Positions 7,549 to 16,359 of a stretch of 33,214 nucleotides of DNA are shown piece after piece (positions within the stretch are counted from its first letter, which is position 1; each line of letters opens with the position of its first letter). The DNA comes from Flavobacteriales bacterium (lineage in GTDB: Bacteria > Bacteroidota > Bacteroidia > Flavobacteriales > BACL11). The translations under genes and the position numbers were made by a program. Location: NCBI GenBank assembly GCA_014381465.1, contig JACNLP010000017.1:1-33214 (forward strand), given 5' to 3'. The notes under the pieces were generated by a model, which searched no databases, was not told the DNA's origin, and saw only the letters and a list, made by a program, of their open reading frames with translations.

Positions 7549-8835
7549 ATGAAAAATATCAAAGAAATATTAGGAACCTACTTCACTATTGTGATGTTTC
7601 TCCTTTTTACAATCGCATGGACTATATTTGTAAATGCAATAGATGGAGAATGGCTTTATTTTATTCCACTTTTTGTGGGCGATCATCTTTTTTGGCATAC
7701 TTTTAATTATACTTTTTGGAAAAAAAGAGAAAAGAAACCTAAAAAGCAGAAGAGCGAACTCAGAAGCTGGTTTGACGCAATCCTTTTTGCCGTAATTGCA
7801 GCAACTATTTTACGCACCTTTTTAATTGAAGCATACACTATTCCTACTTCCTCAATGGAAAAATCATTACTCATTGGGGATTTTCTTTTTGTAAGTAAAA
7901 TAAGTTATGGGCCTAGAGTTCCGATAACACCTCTTGCTTTTCCGCTTGTGCACCATACCATGCCATTTTTTGGTGGAAAATCATATTCTGAAAGTGTAAA
8001 ATTGCCTTACCACAGAATGAAGGGATTAAGTGATGCAAATAAAAACTCATCAATTGGAGTTGAACGAAACGATTGTGTGGTATTTAATTGGCCAGCCGAA
8101 ACCCTTGGACGACCAATCGACAAAAAAGAAAATTACATTAAAAGATGTGTAGGGCTTCCAGGTGATAAGATTGAAGTAATTGATGGACAACTAATGGTAA
8201 ATGACGCTCTCCAAGAAGAATTTGAGGGTATGAAAAATCAATTTCAGTATACTGTCAAAACAAAAGGAACTGGCCTGAATCCTAAAATATTATATGAAAA
8301 ATACGACATCACAGAGGGCGGTTATGGCAGGAATCAAAATGAATATATGCTTACTCTTACCAATAAAAGTAGAGATGCAATTGCTACTTTTCCGAATGTA
8401 GAATCAATTTCTAAAAGAGTAAAAGAAAAAAATAAATTTGAAGAATACATCTATCCGCATAGCAAGAATTTTTCTTGGAATGAAGATAATTATGGTCCTC
8501 TTATTATTCCAAAAGCAGGAATCACAATTAACTTAACAACTGAAAATCTTCCACTTTATAAAGATATAATTGAAAGATATGAGGGAAATACTTTAAAAGT
8601 GGTTGGAGGAGAAATTGTCATTAATAAAGAGGTTGCAACTTCTTACACTTTTAAAATGAACTATTATTGGCTAATGGGTGATAATAGGCACAATTCTGCT
8701 GACTCTCGTTTTTGGGGGTTTGTACCGGAAAATCATATTGTTGGTAAGGCCCTTTTTATTTGGATGAGTTGGGATAAAAACGCCAAAGGATTGAAAAAGG
8801 TAAGATGGAATCGTTTGTTTGATGGAGTCAAATAA
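7549..8835 (+). CDS. lepB: Signal peptidase I
   Basis: LepB removes signal peptides from exported proteins at the inner membrane. The 428-residue protein has hydrophobic segments near residues 12-30 and 75-92. The catalytic serine lies in IPTSSMEKSL (S102) and the general-base lysine in YIKRCVGLPGDKIEV (about K198). The C-terminal box WLMGDNRHNSADSRFWGFV completes the S26 family signature. It is long because of an insert of about 150 residues between boxes D and E, as in many Bacteroidota. The abundance of exported products in this window fits a constant need for it. It overlaps the next gene by 14 nt. Confidence 0.95.
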   Translation: MKNIKEILGTYFTIVMFLLFTIAWTIFVNAIDGEWLYFIPLFVGDHLFWHTFNYTFWKKREKKPKKQKSELRSWFDAILFAVIAATILRTFLIEAYTIPTSSMEKSLLIGDFLFVSKISYGPRVPITPLAFPLVHHTMPFFGGKSYSESVKLPYHRMKGLSDANKNSSIGVERNDCVVFNWPAETLGRPIDKKENYIKRCVGLPGDKIEVIDGQLMVNDALQEEFEGMKNQFQYTVKTKGTGLNPKILYEKYDITEGGYGRNQNEYMLTLTNKSRDAIATFPNVESISKRVKEKNKFEEYIYPHSKNFSWNEDNYGPLIIPKAGITINLTTENLPLYKDIIERYEGNTLKVVGGEIVINKEVATSYTFKMNYYWLMGDNRHNSADSRFWGFVPENHIVGKALFIWMSWDKNAKGLKKVRWNRLFDGVK

Positions 8836-9433
8836 TCAATATCTACTGCTAATATCTTATTTGGCTCCTATTGGATATTATGCCATTTTACTACAAAACT
8901 CAAATTGTGAAATTGAACAATACGAACACTTTGTAAAACAGAGTATCCGCAACAGATGCGATATTTATGGTGCAAATGGCAAGCTGACTTTAAGCATCCC
9001 AAAACAAAGAAAAGCAAGTTCCAAAACCTTAATAAAAGATATAAAAATAGCATACAATCACCCTTGGCAAAAAGAGCATTGGAAATCCATTTGCAGTGCT
9101 TATCGCTCCTCCGCTTATTTTGAATTTTATGAAGATTTATTTGTTCCATTTTATGAAAAAAATGAAACTTTTCTTTTAGATTTTAATCTGAAATTACAAG
9201 AAGTGGTGTTTAAATGTTTGCAAATAAAGGATTCTTCTACGCTTACAAAATCCTACCAAAAGAAAATCTTAAAAAACGATTTTAGAAACTCCATATTTGA
9301 AATAAAAAACACTCTAAAATACCATCAAGTTTTTGAGGACAAATGTGGCTTTATTCCTAACCTATCTATTATTGATTTACTCTTTAATTTAGGACCTGAG
9401 AGCAGTCAATACCTGCTCAATATCAAAATGTAG
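8822..9433 (+). CDS. WbqC-family protein
   Basis: The 203-residue product shows the WbqC pattern: YLAPIGYYAILLQ near the start, RCDIYGANGKLTLSIPKQ, IKDIKIAYNHPWQKEHWKSI and SAYRSSAYFEFYEDLFVPFY. WbqC proteins are linked to polysaccharide or glycan synthesis in some bacteria, but the biochemical role is not established. The ATG at 8822 is preferred to an adjacent TTG. The start lies inside lepB, so the two are probably translated together. The stop codon is followed by a near-repeat of its own end: ATGTAGCAAT occurs twice 16 nt apart. Confidence 0.85.
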   Translation: MESNNQYLLLISYLAPIGYYAILLQNSNCEIEQYEHFVKQSIRNRCDIYGANGKLTLSIPKQRKASSKTLIKDIKIAYNHPWQKEHWKSICSAYRSSAYFEFYEDLFVPFYEKNETFLLDFNLKLQEVVFKCLQIKDSSTLTKSYQKKILKNDFRNSIFEIKNTLKYHQVFEDKCGFIPNLSIIDLLFNLGPESSQYLLNIKM

Positions 9434-9470
9434 CAATACCCTAATGTAGCAATTGTCAAAAATCAAATCT

Positions 9471-9512
9471 CTAAAAACTAGTAACTAACAACTAAAAACT
9501 AGCAACTATTAG
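9471..9512 (+). repeat. Dispersed intergenic repeat, copy 2 (two 21-nt units)
   Basis: Two adjacent units begin CTAAAAACTAG at 9471 and 9492, differing mainly in the last bases. The stretch 9478-9492 is identical, in reverse, to 4414-4428. The array lies immediately before the promoter box of the carboxylase gene. Confidence 0.6.
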
Positions 9513-9520
9513 TATTTTTG
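9513..9520 (+). promoter_or_regulatory. -7 promoter box TATTTTTG for the carboxylase gene
   Basis: TATTTTTG fits TAnnTTTG and lies 15 nt before the ATG at 9536. It makes an upstream in-frame TTG (9518) an unlikely start. Confidence 0.45.
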
Positions 9521-9535
9521 ACAAAATTTTACAAA

Positions 9536-11167
9536 ATGGCAGATTTAGAATTCAATAAGAATGACGATAGTTTGAGATTATTAATCTCAGAGATGAAAAG
9601 AAAGCATGCGCTAATTGCTTTGGGTGGGGGTAAAAAGAAAATTGAAAAGCAACATGCAAAAGGAAAATTTACTGCCAGAGAGCGTATTGAATACTTAAAA
9701 GACACGGATGCTAACTTCTTAGAAATTGGTGCTTTTGTAGGAGAAGGAATGTATGCCGAATATGGCGGATGTCCATCAGGAGGTGTTGTTGCCGGCATCA
9801 CTTATGTAACAGGAAAACAATGTATTGTTGTTGCCAATGATGCTACTGTAAAAGCAGGAGCTTGGTTCCCTATTACAGCAAAAAAGAATTTGCGTTTGCA
9901 AGAAATTGCAATGGAAAACAGATTGCCAATTATCTACTTGGTAGATTCTGCTGGAGTATTTTTACCTATGCAAGACGAAATTTTTCCTGACAAAGAACAC
10001 TTTGGGAGAATGTTCCGAAATAATGCCCGCATGAGTTCTATGGGAATTACTCAAATTGCTGCCGTTATGGGCGCTTGTGTTGCGGGTGGTGCTTACCTCC
10101 CAATCATGAGTGATGAAGCATTAATTGTAGATAAAACAGGAAGTATATTTTTGGCAGGTAGTTACCTTGTAAAAGCTGCTATTGGAGAGAGTATTGATAA
10201 CGAAACTTTGGGTGGCGCTACTACCCATTGTGAGATTTCAGGCGTTACAGATTACAAAGCAAAAGATGACAAAGATGCTTTGGATAAAATCCGAAATATA
10301 ATGGATAAAATGGGGGATTCTGAAAAAGCAGGATTCAACAGAAAAGAAGCTAAAAAACCTAAGGAGGACGAAAAAGAAATTTACGGAATTCTGCCAAGAG
10401 ATAGAGCAAAACCTTACAACATTAAAGACATCATTTCTCGACTAGTTGATGATTCTGATTTTGAAGAATACAAGGAAGGATACGGACAATCCATAGTATG
10501 TGGATATGCCAGAGTAGATGGATGGGCAGTAGGAATTGTTGCCAATCAAAGAGAAATGATTAAAACCAAAAAAGGAGAAATGCAATTCGGTGGAGTTATC
10601 TATTCTGACTCAGCAGACAAAGCAGCTCGTTTTATTGCCAATTGTAACCAAAAGAAAATACCATTGGTATTCTTACAAGATGTTACTGGATTTATGGTCG
10701 GTTCCAGATCCGAACATGGTGGAATCATAAAAGATGGTGCCAAAATGGTAAATGCTATGGCTAATTCTGTAGTTCCTAAATTCACTATTATTATTGGAAA
10801 TTCCTATGGTGCAGGTAACTATGCCATGTGTGGTAAAGCTTATGACCCAAGACTAATTGTTGCTTGGCCAACTGCTCAACTTGCTGTAATGGGAGGCGCA
10901 CAAGCTGCTAAAGTTTTATTACAGATTGAAAAAGCAGGACTTAAATCTAGAGGAGAAGAAATTGACAAAAAAGCAGAAGCAAAATTATTAAAAACTATTA
11001 CGGATAGATATGATGCACAAACCTCTCCTTATTATGCTGCTTCTCGTTTATGGACAGACGCAATTATCGATCCGCTAGAAACGCGCAAAGTAATTTCTAT
11101 GGGAATTGAAGCTGCAAACAATGCACCTATAAAAGAAGCTTATAATCCTGGAGTGATACAATCATAG
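9536..11167 (+). CDS. Acyl-CoA carboxylase, carboxyltransferase (beta) subunit
   Basis: The protein has 543 residues, as expected for a biotin-dependent acyl-CoA carboxylase beta subunit of the methylcrotonyl/propionyl type. It transfers CO2 from carboxybiotin to an acyl-CoA. N-terminal carboxyltransferase motifs include GKFTARERIEYL, EYGGCPSGGVVAG, DSAGVFLPMQDEIFPDK and GACVAGGAYLP. The C-terminal domain has LQDVTGFMVG and GNSYGAGNYAMCGKAYDPR, whose glycines form oxyanion holes. It resembles methylcrotonyl-CoA carboxylase more than propionyl, so leucine breakdown is the likely pathway, but the substrate is not certain. No biotin carboxylase or carrier subunit lies nearby. A diverged copy of its last 14 codons occurs at 12853-12894. 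Confidence 0.9.
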   Translation: MADLEFNKNDDSLRLLISEMKRKHALIALGGGKKKIEKQHAKGKFTARERIEYLKDTDANFLEIGAFVGEGMYAEYGGCPSGGVVAGITYVTGKQCIVVANDATVKAGAWFPITAKKNLRLQEIAMENRLPIIYLVDSAGVFLPMQDEIFPDKEHFGRMFRNNARMSSMGITQIAAVMGACVAGGAYLPIMSDEALIVDKTGSIFLAGSYLVKAAIGESIDNETLGGATTHCEISGVTDYKAKDDKDALDKIRNIMDKMGDSEKAGFNRKEAKKPKEDEKEIYGILPRDRAKPYNIKDIISRLVDDSDFEEYKEGYGQSIVCGYARVDGWAVGIVANQREMIKTKKGEMQFGGVIYSDSADKAARFIANCNQKKIPLVFLQDVTGFMVGSRSEHGGIIKDGAKMVNAMANSVVPKFTIIIGNSYGAGNYAMCGKAYDPRLIVAWPTAQLAVMGGAQAAKVLLQIEKAGLKSRGEEIDKKAEAKLLKTITDRYDAQTSPYYAASRLWTDAIIDPLETRKVISMGIEAANNAPIKEAYNPGVIQS

Positions 11168-11169
11168 AT

Positions 11170-12744
11170 TTATTCTAAAATTATCCTTTTTTCTACAACT
11201 CCACCTTCATAGATATAAAATAAAGGCATATTTTTCTTTGGGAATGTTTCTCTTCCTAGCACATCTACTATTTTTAATAACTTCTTTTTTACTATTTCTG
11301 ATGGAAAAGGAATAATTGAAGTGGATAAAGAGGAAATAGCAACATTAAGAGAATAAGGAAATAATACAATATTTGTACTAGATGTATCTTTCCTCATTTT
11401 AATGTAAGATATACTATCTATGGTAGAAAATAGAGAATCTGAAGTCCATTTTTCCCAACTAATATTTCCATTTATTATATTATTTACATTCACCTCAATC
11501 GTATCCTCCGATATATTACTAAGAATAATCACCTCATCAGTAGAGTTCTCAAATTTCCAACCAAATAATTTAGGAAAAGCAATAGAAGTCATCAATCCGC
11601 TACTATTAGGATACTCTACTGAATCAATTAATAATTGAGGAATTTCTATTCTGGTAGCAGTTATCATATCTGATAAATGTTCATTCCAAATTGAAGCGAA
11701 CAGCCCAGTAGATTTTTTTCTGAAATCATTGTCAGTATCCAAAGCGTCAAAATTCTGAATTATTCCACCTACATTATGTAACAACATCATTTCTACTAAA
11801 TTATTCGACATCAACATATTATTCATTGCAGACAGAATTAGAACATGAGCCCAAGTATTAGTATACCGTAAATCATGGGTTTTGTCGAATAGGTTATATT
11901 CCGTTACCCATATCTCATAATCCTGCAGCTTACTTATTGTATCCTGAAAACACCTCCATTTTTCATTTTTAGGAATATGATAAAAAGGATATGCTAGAAT
12001 TTCTTGAGTTGTAAATAATGTATCTACATCTTTCAAATAAAGATAAGGATGCCAAACCAAAGCATCTACTGAATCTAACATATTATAAATACTATCATTC
12101 CAATGGTTTACTCTTGGATTAGATGACCCTGTATTACCACCTACAACAGCTATTTCAGCATTTGGTAGTATTGATTTTATAGAATCAATATACAGAGAGC
12201 ATTCTCTTGCATAATCTCCAGCTGTTGGATATTTCATTATCTTAAAAATATTATTATGATTTATCTCACTACCTAGTTCTACTTTATTAATAACAACACC
12301 ATCATTTATTGCATTTCGTAATGCTTGTGACTGAATAACAACATTCGAACTCATCATATTCATAATAAATAGGCCTTCAGAATCAATTTGATCTAACGCT
12401 TCCTGAAATCTTATTAGCCTAATATCTATTGTATCAAAAGAATACCACCCAGCATTCATAATATAAATGGTATCTGTTATTGCTGTATCTAATACAGATT
12501 GAGGAAAGAACCACCCATTATCCCAATCCCAAAAATTTGCAGCTGTCGCTCCAGGATATCGTAATATATCTGGATGCATGCTTGCTACTGAATCATTAAA
12601 AACTGAATCTACCCATGAAGGACCTCTTACAGTGTTTCCATTAAAACCTACATCAGGTACTGAGCGACTAAAAGTATCTAATTGAAGAACAATTTGACCT
12701 TCAGTAAAAAATGGAAATAGCAAGATGAATAAAATCTTTCTCAT
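11170..12744 (-). CDS. Secreted glycoside-hydrolase-like protein with T9SS type A tail
   Basis: The 524-residue protein has a signal sequence (KILFILLFPFFTEGQ) and ends with VDVLGRETFPKKNMPLFYIY and VEKRIILE, a classic T9SS type A sorting tail, so it should be exported and anchored at the cell surface or released. The body looks like a TIM barrel: RYPGATAANFWDWDNGW near the N-terminus, KVELGSEINHNN with a possible acid/base E160, ALVWHPYLY, and IWVTEYNLF with a possible nucleophile E282. These positions recall clan GH-A enzymes such as arabinofuranosidase or heparanase relatives, but I cannot name a family or substrate. Its stop is 2 nt from the end of the convergent carboxylase gene. It appears to be an insertion (see the duplicated carboxylase end). 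Confidence 0.75.
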   Translation of the reverse strand: MRKILFILLFPFFTEGQIVLQLDTFSRSVPDVGFNGNTVRGPSWVDSVFNDSVASMHPDILRYPGATAANFWDWDNGWFFPQSVLDTAITDTIYIMNAGWYSFDTIDIRLIRFQEALDQIDSEGLFIMNMMSSNVVIQSQALRNAINDGVVINKVELGSEINHNNIFKIMKYPTAGDYARECSLYIDSIKSILPNAEIAVVGGNTGSSNPRVNHWNDSIYNMLDSVDALVWHPYLYLKDVDTLFTTQEILAYPFYHIPKNEKWRCFQDTISKLQDYEIWVTEYNLFDKTHDLRYTNTWAHVLILSAMNNMLMSNNLVEMMLLHNVGGIIQNFDALDTDNDFRKKSTGLFASIWNEHLSDMITATRIEIPQLLIDSVEYPNSSGLMTSIAFPKLFGWKFENSTDEVIILSNISEDTIEVNVNNIINGNISWEKWTSDSLFSTIDSISYIKMRKDTSSTNIVLFPYSLNVAISSLSTSIIPFPSEIVKKKLLKIVDVLGRETFPKKNMPLFYIYEGGVVEKRIILE

Positions 12745-12764
12745 AGAAAGGTAATAATTATTTT

Positions 12765-12772
12765 CAAATATA
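12765..12772 (-). promoter_or_regulatory. -7 promoter box TATATTTG for the T9SS glycosidase-like gene
   Basis: On the minus strand TATATTTG matches the consensus exactly and lies 20 nt upstream of the ATG at 12744. Confidence 0.45.
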
Positions 12773-12852
12773 TAAAATAGTAACTAGTATTCAATAATCA
12801 AATATAGAAATTATAAAACTCTAACCTTTCTAGAGAAAACACTAATTACAAA

Positions 12853-12894
12853 CCTATAAAAGAAGTATACAATCCTGGGATAATACAAAGTTAG
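12853..12894 (+). pseudogene. Diverged copy of the 3' end of the carboxylase gene
   Basis: These 42 nt match 11126-11167, the last 14 codons of the carboxyltransferase gene including stop, at 33 of 42 positions by eye. Translation gives PIKEVYNPGIIQS-stop against PIKEAYNPGVIQS-stop. Changes are synonymous or conservative, as if it came from a functional homologue. Upstream, similarity fades within about three codons. The gap 12745-12975 otherwise contains only this, the dispersed repeat and the promoter box of the neighbouring gene. Confidence 0.75.
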
Positions 12895-12920
12895 TTGTTG
12901 GTTATTAGTTGCTAGTTGCC
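12889..12920 (-). repeat. Dispersed intergenic repeat, copy 3
   Basis: On the minus strand it reads as CTAGCAACTAAT followed by AACCAACAACTAACT, related to the 21-nt units at 9471-9512 (shared CTAGCAACTA). It directly follows the carboxylase-end remnant. Confidence 0.45.
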
Positions 12921-12975
12921 AGGAAACAAATAAAAGATGTCACCTCTATCAAAAGCAAATCGTAATCCTAAAGAT

Positions 12976-13992
12976 TTACAATTCAGTAAACCGTTTCATT
13001 CCTTTTATCTTATTCTTAAAAAGAATACTCCAATTTACTTTTCCAACTAATTTTCTTTTCTGCTTAATATTTTGGCGTTTCGCCATTAATTTAGGGATAG
13101 CAAAGTAGAAAGCAAAGTGTGCTTTTGCAATAGCTAACAAATGGAAGAACCCATTTGTTTGTTTTAAAAAAGTTATAGCGGCAACTGCATCTAAAACAAG
13201 GCGAATAGGAATAATAACAAATAAAGAGGAGAGATGTAAGTTTTTAAAAAGCATTTTTAGGTTATTCCTAAAGTTTAGATGTGTTTTGAAAGCAGAGCCT
13301 GTGTTTAGCGTACCGCCACCAACATGATAAACCATGGATTTTGGCTCTACCATAATTTTATAGTCAATATTTTTCAATCGCCAACAAAGGTCAATTTCTT
13401 CTTGATGGGCAAAAAAGTCATTATCAAAACCACCAACTTCCCAGAAGCACTTTGCCCTTACAAAAAAGCAAGCTCCTGTTGCCCAAAACACTTCTGTTGT
13501 ATCATTGTATTGTCCTTTATCTTCTTCTAATTCATTAAAAATTCTTCCTCTACAAAACGGATAACCTAAATTATCAATAAATCCACCACTAGCACCTGCA
13601 TATTCAAATTTTGTTCGCTTATTATAGTCTAATAATTTGGGTTGGCAAGCCGCAATTTTATCATCAGAATCCATTAAGTTAATAATAGGAGAGAGCCAAT
13701 TTTCTGTTACTTGAATATCAGAATTAATAAGCACAAAATAGTCAGCAGAAATTTGTTTTAATGCATCATTATATCCTCTAGCATACCCGCCATTACTAGC
13801 ATTAATAATAATTTTTACAGTAGGGAAGTGGCTTTTTACAAAAGCAACCGAATCATCAGTAGAAGCATTGTCAGCTATAAAAACAGTAGCTTCTTGGCTA
13901 TGATTAACCAAGTTAGGTAGGAATTTTTCTAACCATGCCTTTCCGTTCCAATTAAGAACTACAACAGCTGTTTTTATCTTTTGTGTTTCCAT
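12976..13992 (-). CDS. Family 2 glycosyltransferase, membrane-associated
   Basis: The enzyme transfers a sugar from a nucleotide donor, probably into a surface glycan. GT2 motifs appear in order: VVVLNWNG (10-17), IADNASTDDS (39-48), NASNGGYARGYNDAL (64-78), the metal-binding LINSDIQV (N90-S91-D92) and FAHQEEIDLCWRLK (194-207), the acceptor-base region of rhamnosyltransferase-like members. A hydrophobic stretch around 250-275 suggests membrane association. I used METQKIKTAV as start; ATGs 5 and 7 codons upstream are possible. The start overlaps the acyltransferase by about 19 nt, so the genes form one minus-strand operon. Confidence 0.88.
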   Translation of the reverse strand: METQKIKTAVVVLNWNGKAWLEKFLPNLVNHSQEATVFIADNASTDDSVAFVKSHFPTVKIIINASNGGYARGYNDALKQISADYFVLINSDIQVTENWLSPIINLMDSDDKIAACQPKLLDYNKRTKFEYAGASGGFIDNLGYPFCRGRIFNELEEDKGQYNDTTEVFWATGACFFVRAKCFWEVGGFDNDFFAHQEEIDLCWRLKNIDYKIMVEPKSMVYHVGGGTLNTGSAFKTHLNFRNNLKMLFKNLHLSSLFVIIPIRLVLDAVAAITFLKQTNGFFHLLAIAKAHFAFYFAIPKLMAKRQNIKQKRKLVGKVNWSILFKNKIKGMKRFTEL

Positions 13993-14828
13993 CTTCTGTG
14001 CGACCATAACCATTGGCTAGGGTTTGCTTTTATTTGTTGTTCCAAACGCTCAAAATAGCATTTTGTTATTTCACTTTCAGTTGTGTTTTTTGGAGTTCCT
14101 TCCAAAACCTCAAAAGTAATATTATATTTTCCATTACTTATTTTTTGCATATCACAAAATACTACTGGATAATTCATTTTTTTTGCAATCCTTTCTGCTC
14201 CCATAAAAACAGGAACTTCTTTTTTAAAAAATGACAACCATTTTGTTGTTTCGTTCACTACAGGATTTTGGTCTGCAATTATTCCAATTATTTGGCAATC
14301 ATCTTTCGTTTTAAGAATGTAGCGCATGCTTTCTTCCATACTTACTGCAATTGCTCCAAACTTTGTTCTTGCCGTTTTTAATAATTCATTAAACACTTTA
14401 TTATTAAGTGGTTTGTAAATGCCGACTACCTTTTGTTTAGCAATAATAGAGAGTTTTTGTCCAATCCATTCCCAATTATTAAAATGTCCAAACACTATAA
14501 TTATAGTCTGGTTATCTTTAGCGAAATTATCAATTAATTCTGGATTTGTAATAGTTACTCTGTTATTAATAAATGATTTACTAGCCGTTAGCATTTTGAT
14601 GATTTCCATTATTAAATTAAAGAAATGTTTAAAGAAGAATTTTCTAATTTGCTTAATCACTATTTCTGATTTTTTTGGAAAAGCTAGCTTCAAATTACTA
14701 TCAACAACATCATATCGATATTTAAAAATATAAGCATTGAAATAATATAGTTTTATTGCAACCACCCTTAAAAGCATAAAAGGGCAGATGGATAGAAACT
14801 TTAAAAATAAAACTAGAACCTTACTCAT
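13974..14828 (-). CDS. LpxL/HtrB-family lysophospholipid or lipid A acyltransferase
   Basis: This 284-residue protein is the size of lipid A late acyltransferases. It has a hydrophobic N-terminal anchor (VLVLFLKFLSICPFMLLRVV) and the catalytic H-x4-E motif in FGHFNNWEW (H115, E120). Downstream are IIADQNP and the C-terminal PSQWLWSHRRWK, characteristic of LpxL/HtrB proteins. It probably adds a secondary fatty acid to lipid A at the inner membrane; other acyl acceptors are possible in Bacteroidota. It starts directly after the stop of the GWxTD gene with no gap, and overlaps the glycosyltransferase, which suggests a joint role in envelope synthesis. Confidence 0.88.
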   Translation of the reverse strand: MSKVLVLFLKFLSICPFMLLRVVAIKLYYFNAYIFKYRYDVVDSNLKLAFPKKSEIVIKQIRKFFFKHFFNLIMEIIKMLTASKSFINNRVTITNPELIDNFAKDNQTIIIVFGHFNNWEWIGQKLSIIAKQKVVGIYKPLNNKVFNELLKTARTKFGAIAVSMEESMRYILKTKDDCQIIGIIADQNPVVNETTKWLSFFKKEVPVFMGAERIAKKMNYPVVFCDMQKISNGKYNITFEVLEGTPKNTTESEITKCYFERLEQQIKANPSQWLWSHRRWKHKR

Positions 14829-16259
14829 TTATCTTGGATTGATATAATTATTGATAAAATCATCTCCAAAAGTAGGATTGTCGCTTTGTTTTAATTTATC
14901 GTTCCATTCTTGGCTGCTTACCTCTCCTTCCACATTAGAGTAAGTAAGCCGATAATCCTGAATTCCCAAATGTTCATTTACAAATACAAACTTCCTATCA
15001 GATTGATGTTCTAATTTGTAATAATGCCAAATTTCATAAGGAAGATTTGCAGAAGAATTATCTACTTTATGCCGACTATTTGGTGCACCATATTGCAAGA
15101 AAACCCTTCCTCTATCAGTTCTGTAACCAGCAATGTTTGCATTTTTAAATTCTTTATTTACGCTTTTGACTGCTGCAAGGTATTTTTCCCATTCCTTATC
15201 TGGTTGATAAAGATTTCTTCCTTTCCAAAAGTTCAGAAAATATTTTTGCATTAATAGTAAATTATTATATTTTTTTTGGTTATCAGCAAAAGTAATTTCT
15301 AGTGATGATGAGATTGGGTAGAGATAGCTGATAAAAAGTAAGATACTGTCTATTTTTGTTATTTTTTCAACAAAAGTCCCTGCAATATCTACACTACTTA
15401 TGTCATTTATGCTTTTATCATGCCTTTTTCCACTTCTTTGAAAGAATAGTTTCTTTTTTAAAACTGAATTATTGTTTGTATCTTTTATCTCACAAACTAA
15501 ATTATAATTTCCTGTTGGAAGTTTCTCAATAGGAAAAGTGTAAAGATTGGTTTGCAAATCTATTATATTCATTCTTTTCGATTTTGTAAAATCAAACAAA
15601 GCTACATTAGTTTCAAAAGTTTCAATATAAGTGTTTAGTAAATACCTTTTAGAAGATGAGAAATACTTATGGGTATTATAAATTTCAAAATAAAAAGATA
15701 AGTTATTTTGATAAGGAGGGAAGAAATTTGAGGTGTAAGGGATAAGATCATAACCGCTTTTTGAAAGTTTGTTTTCAATCTTTGTCTTTGAATATTTTTC
15801 AATCAATTGAATGTCAGAAAATGCCAATTCGTCCTCTTTGAAATCGATTATTATTTTTTGAGAATGCTCAAGCATGTCATTAGTAGAATTATTATCTTTT
15901 ACTTTTATAGTAAGGAAATACTCTCCATTTGGAATTGCTATTCTTTGCTGGTCGATAAAAAGAAGATTATTAAAAATACTATCATCAAAGTATGGGCTTT
16001 CAAGCGTGTAATGATTGTTATAAATTAATGATTCTTCCTTGTTTAATTCTATATAAACATCCAATTTTCCTTGATATTTTTTACTATCGCCTTTTATTAA
16101 TTGAATGCTGTTTGCTTCAAAAGAAAGATAAATTTCAATATAAGATTGCTCATTTGGAGTGTTAAAATTAGCAGTGTAAAGGAATCCTTTTAAGGATTGG
16201 CTTCTGCAAAACAATACTGAGCAAGAAAGAAAAAGAAAAAACAAGAGTTTAATTTTCAT
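14829..16259 (-). CDS. GWxTD-domain exported protein
   Basis: The 476-residue protein begins with a signal sequence (KLLFFLFLSCSVLF). The C-terminal part contains FWKGRNLY and then GYRTDRGRVFLQYGAP from about residue 378, the G(W/Y)xTDRGR...YG core of GWxTD domains, followed by PYEIWHYY and FVFVNEH. GWxTD proteins are frequent in Bacteroidota and related phyla, and their function is unknown. The N-terminal two thirds is beta-rich with no recognised motif. It is the first gene of a minus-strand operon with an acyltransferase and a glycosyltransferase. A cysteine near the signal end lacks a good lipobox, so lipidation is doubtful. Confidence 0.82.
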   Translation of the reverse strand: MKIKLLFFLFLSCSVLFCRSQSLKGFLYTANFNTPNEQSYIEIYLSFEANSIQLIKGDSKKYQGKLDVYIELNKEESLIYNNHYTLESPYFDDSIFNNLLFIDQQRIAIPNGEYFLTIKVKDNNSTNDMLEHSQKIIIDFKEDELAFSDIQLIEKYSKTKIENKLSKSGYDLIPYTSNFFPPYQNNLSFYFEIYNTHKYFSSSKRYLLNTYIETFETNVALFDFTKSKRMNIIDLQTNLYTFPIEKLPTGNYNLVCEIKDTNNNSVLKKKLFFQRSGKRHDKSINDISSVDIAGTFVEKITKIDSILLFISYLYPISSSLEITFADNQKKYNNLLLMQKYFLNFWKGRNLYQPDKEWEKYLAAVKSVNKEFKNANIAGYRTDRGRVFLQYGAPNSRHKVDNSSANLPYEIWHYYKLEHQSDRKFVFVNEHLGIQDYRLTYSNVEGEVSSQEWNDKLKQSDNPTFGDDFINNYINPR

Positions 16260-16340
16260 AATGCTAAACTAATAAAATTAGATGAAATATATTGCAAAAA
16301 AAATAAACGATAAAACGATTTTAAGATTGTTAAATATTTT

Positions 16341-16348
16341 TATTTTTG
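16341..16348 (+). promoter_or_regulatory. -7 promoter box TATTTTTG for tRNA-Ser
   Basis: TATTTTTGC matches the consensus and lies 11 nt before the mature 5' end of tRNA-Ser. Confidence 0.5.
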
Positions 16349-16359
16349 CTGCCACTTTT

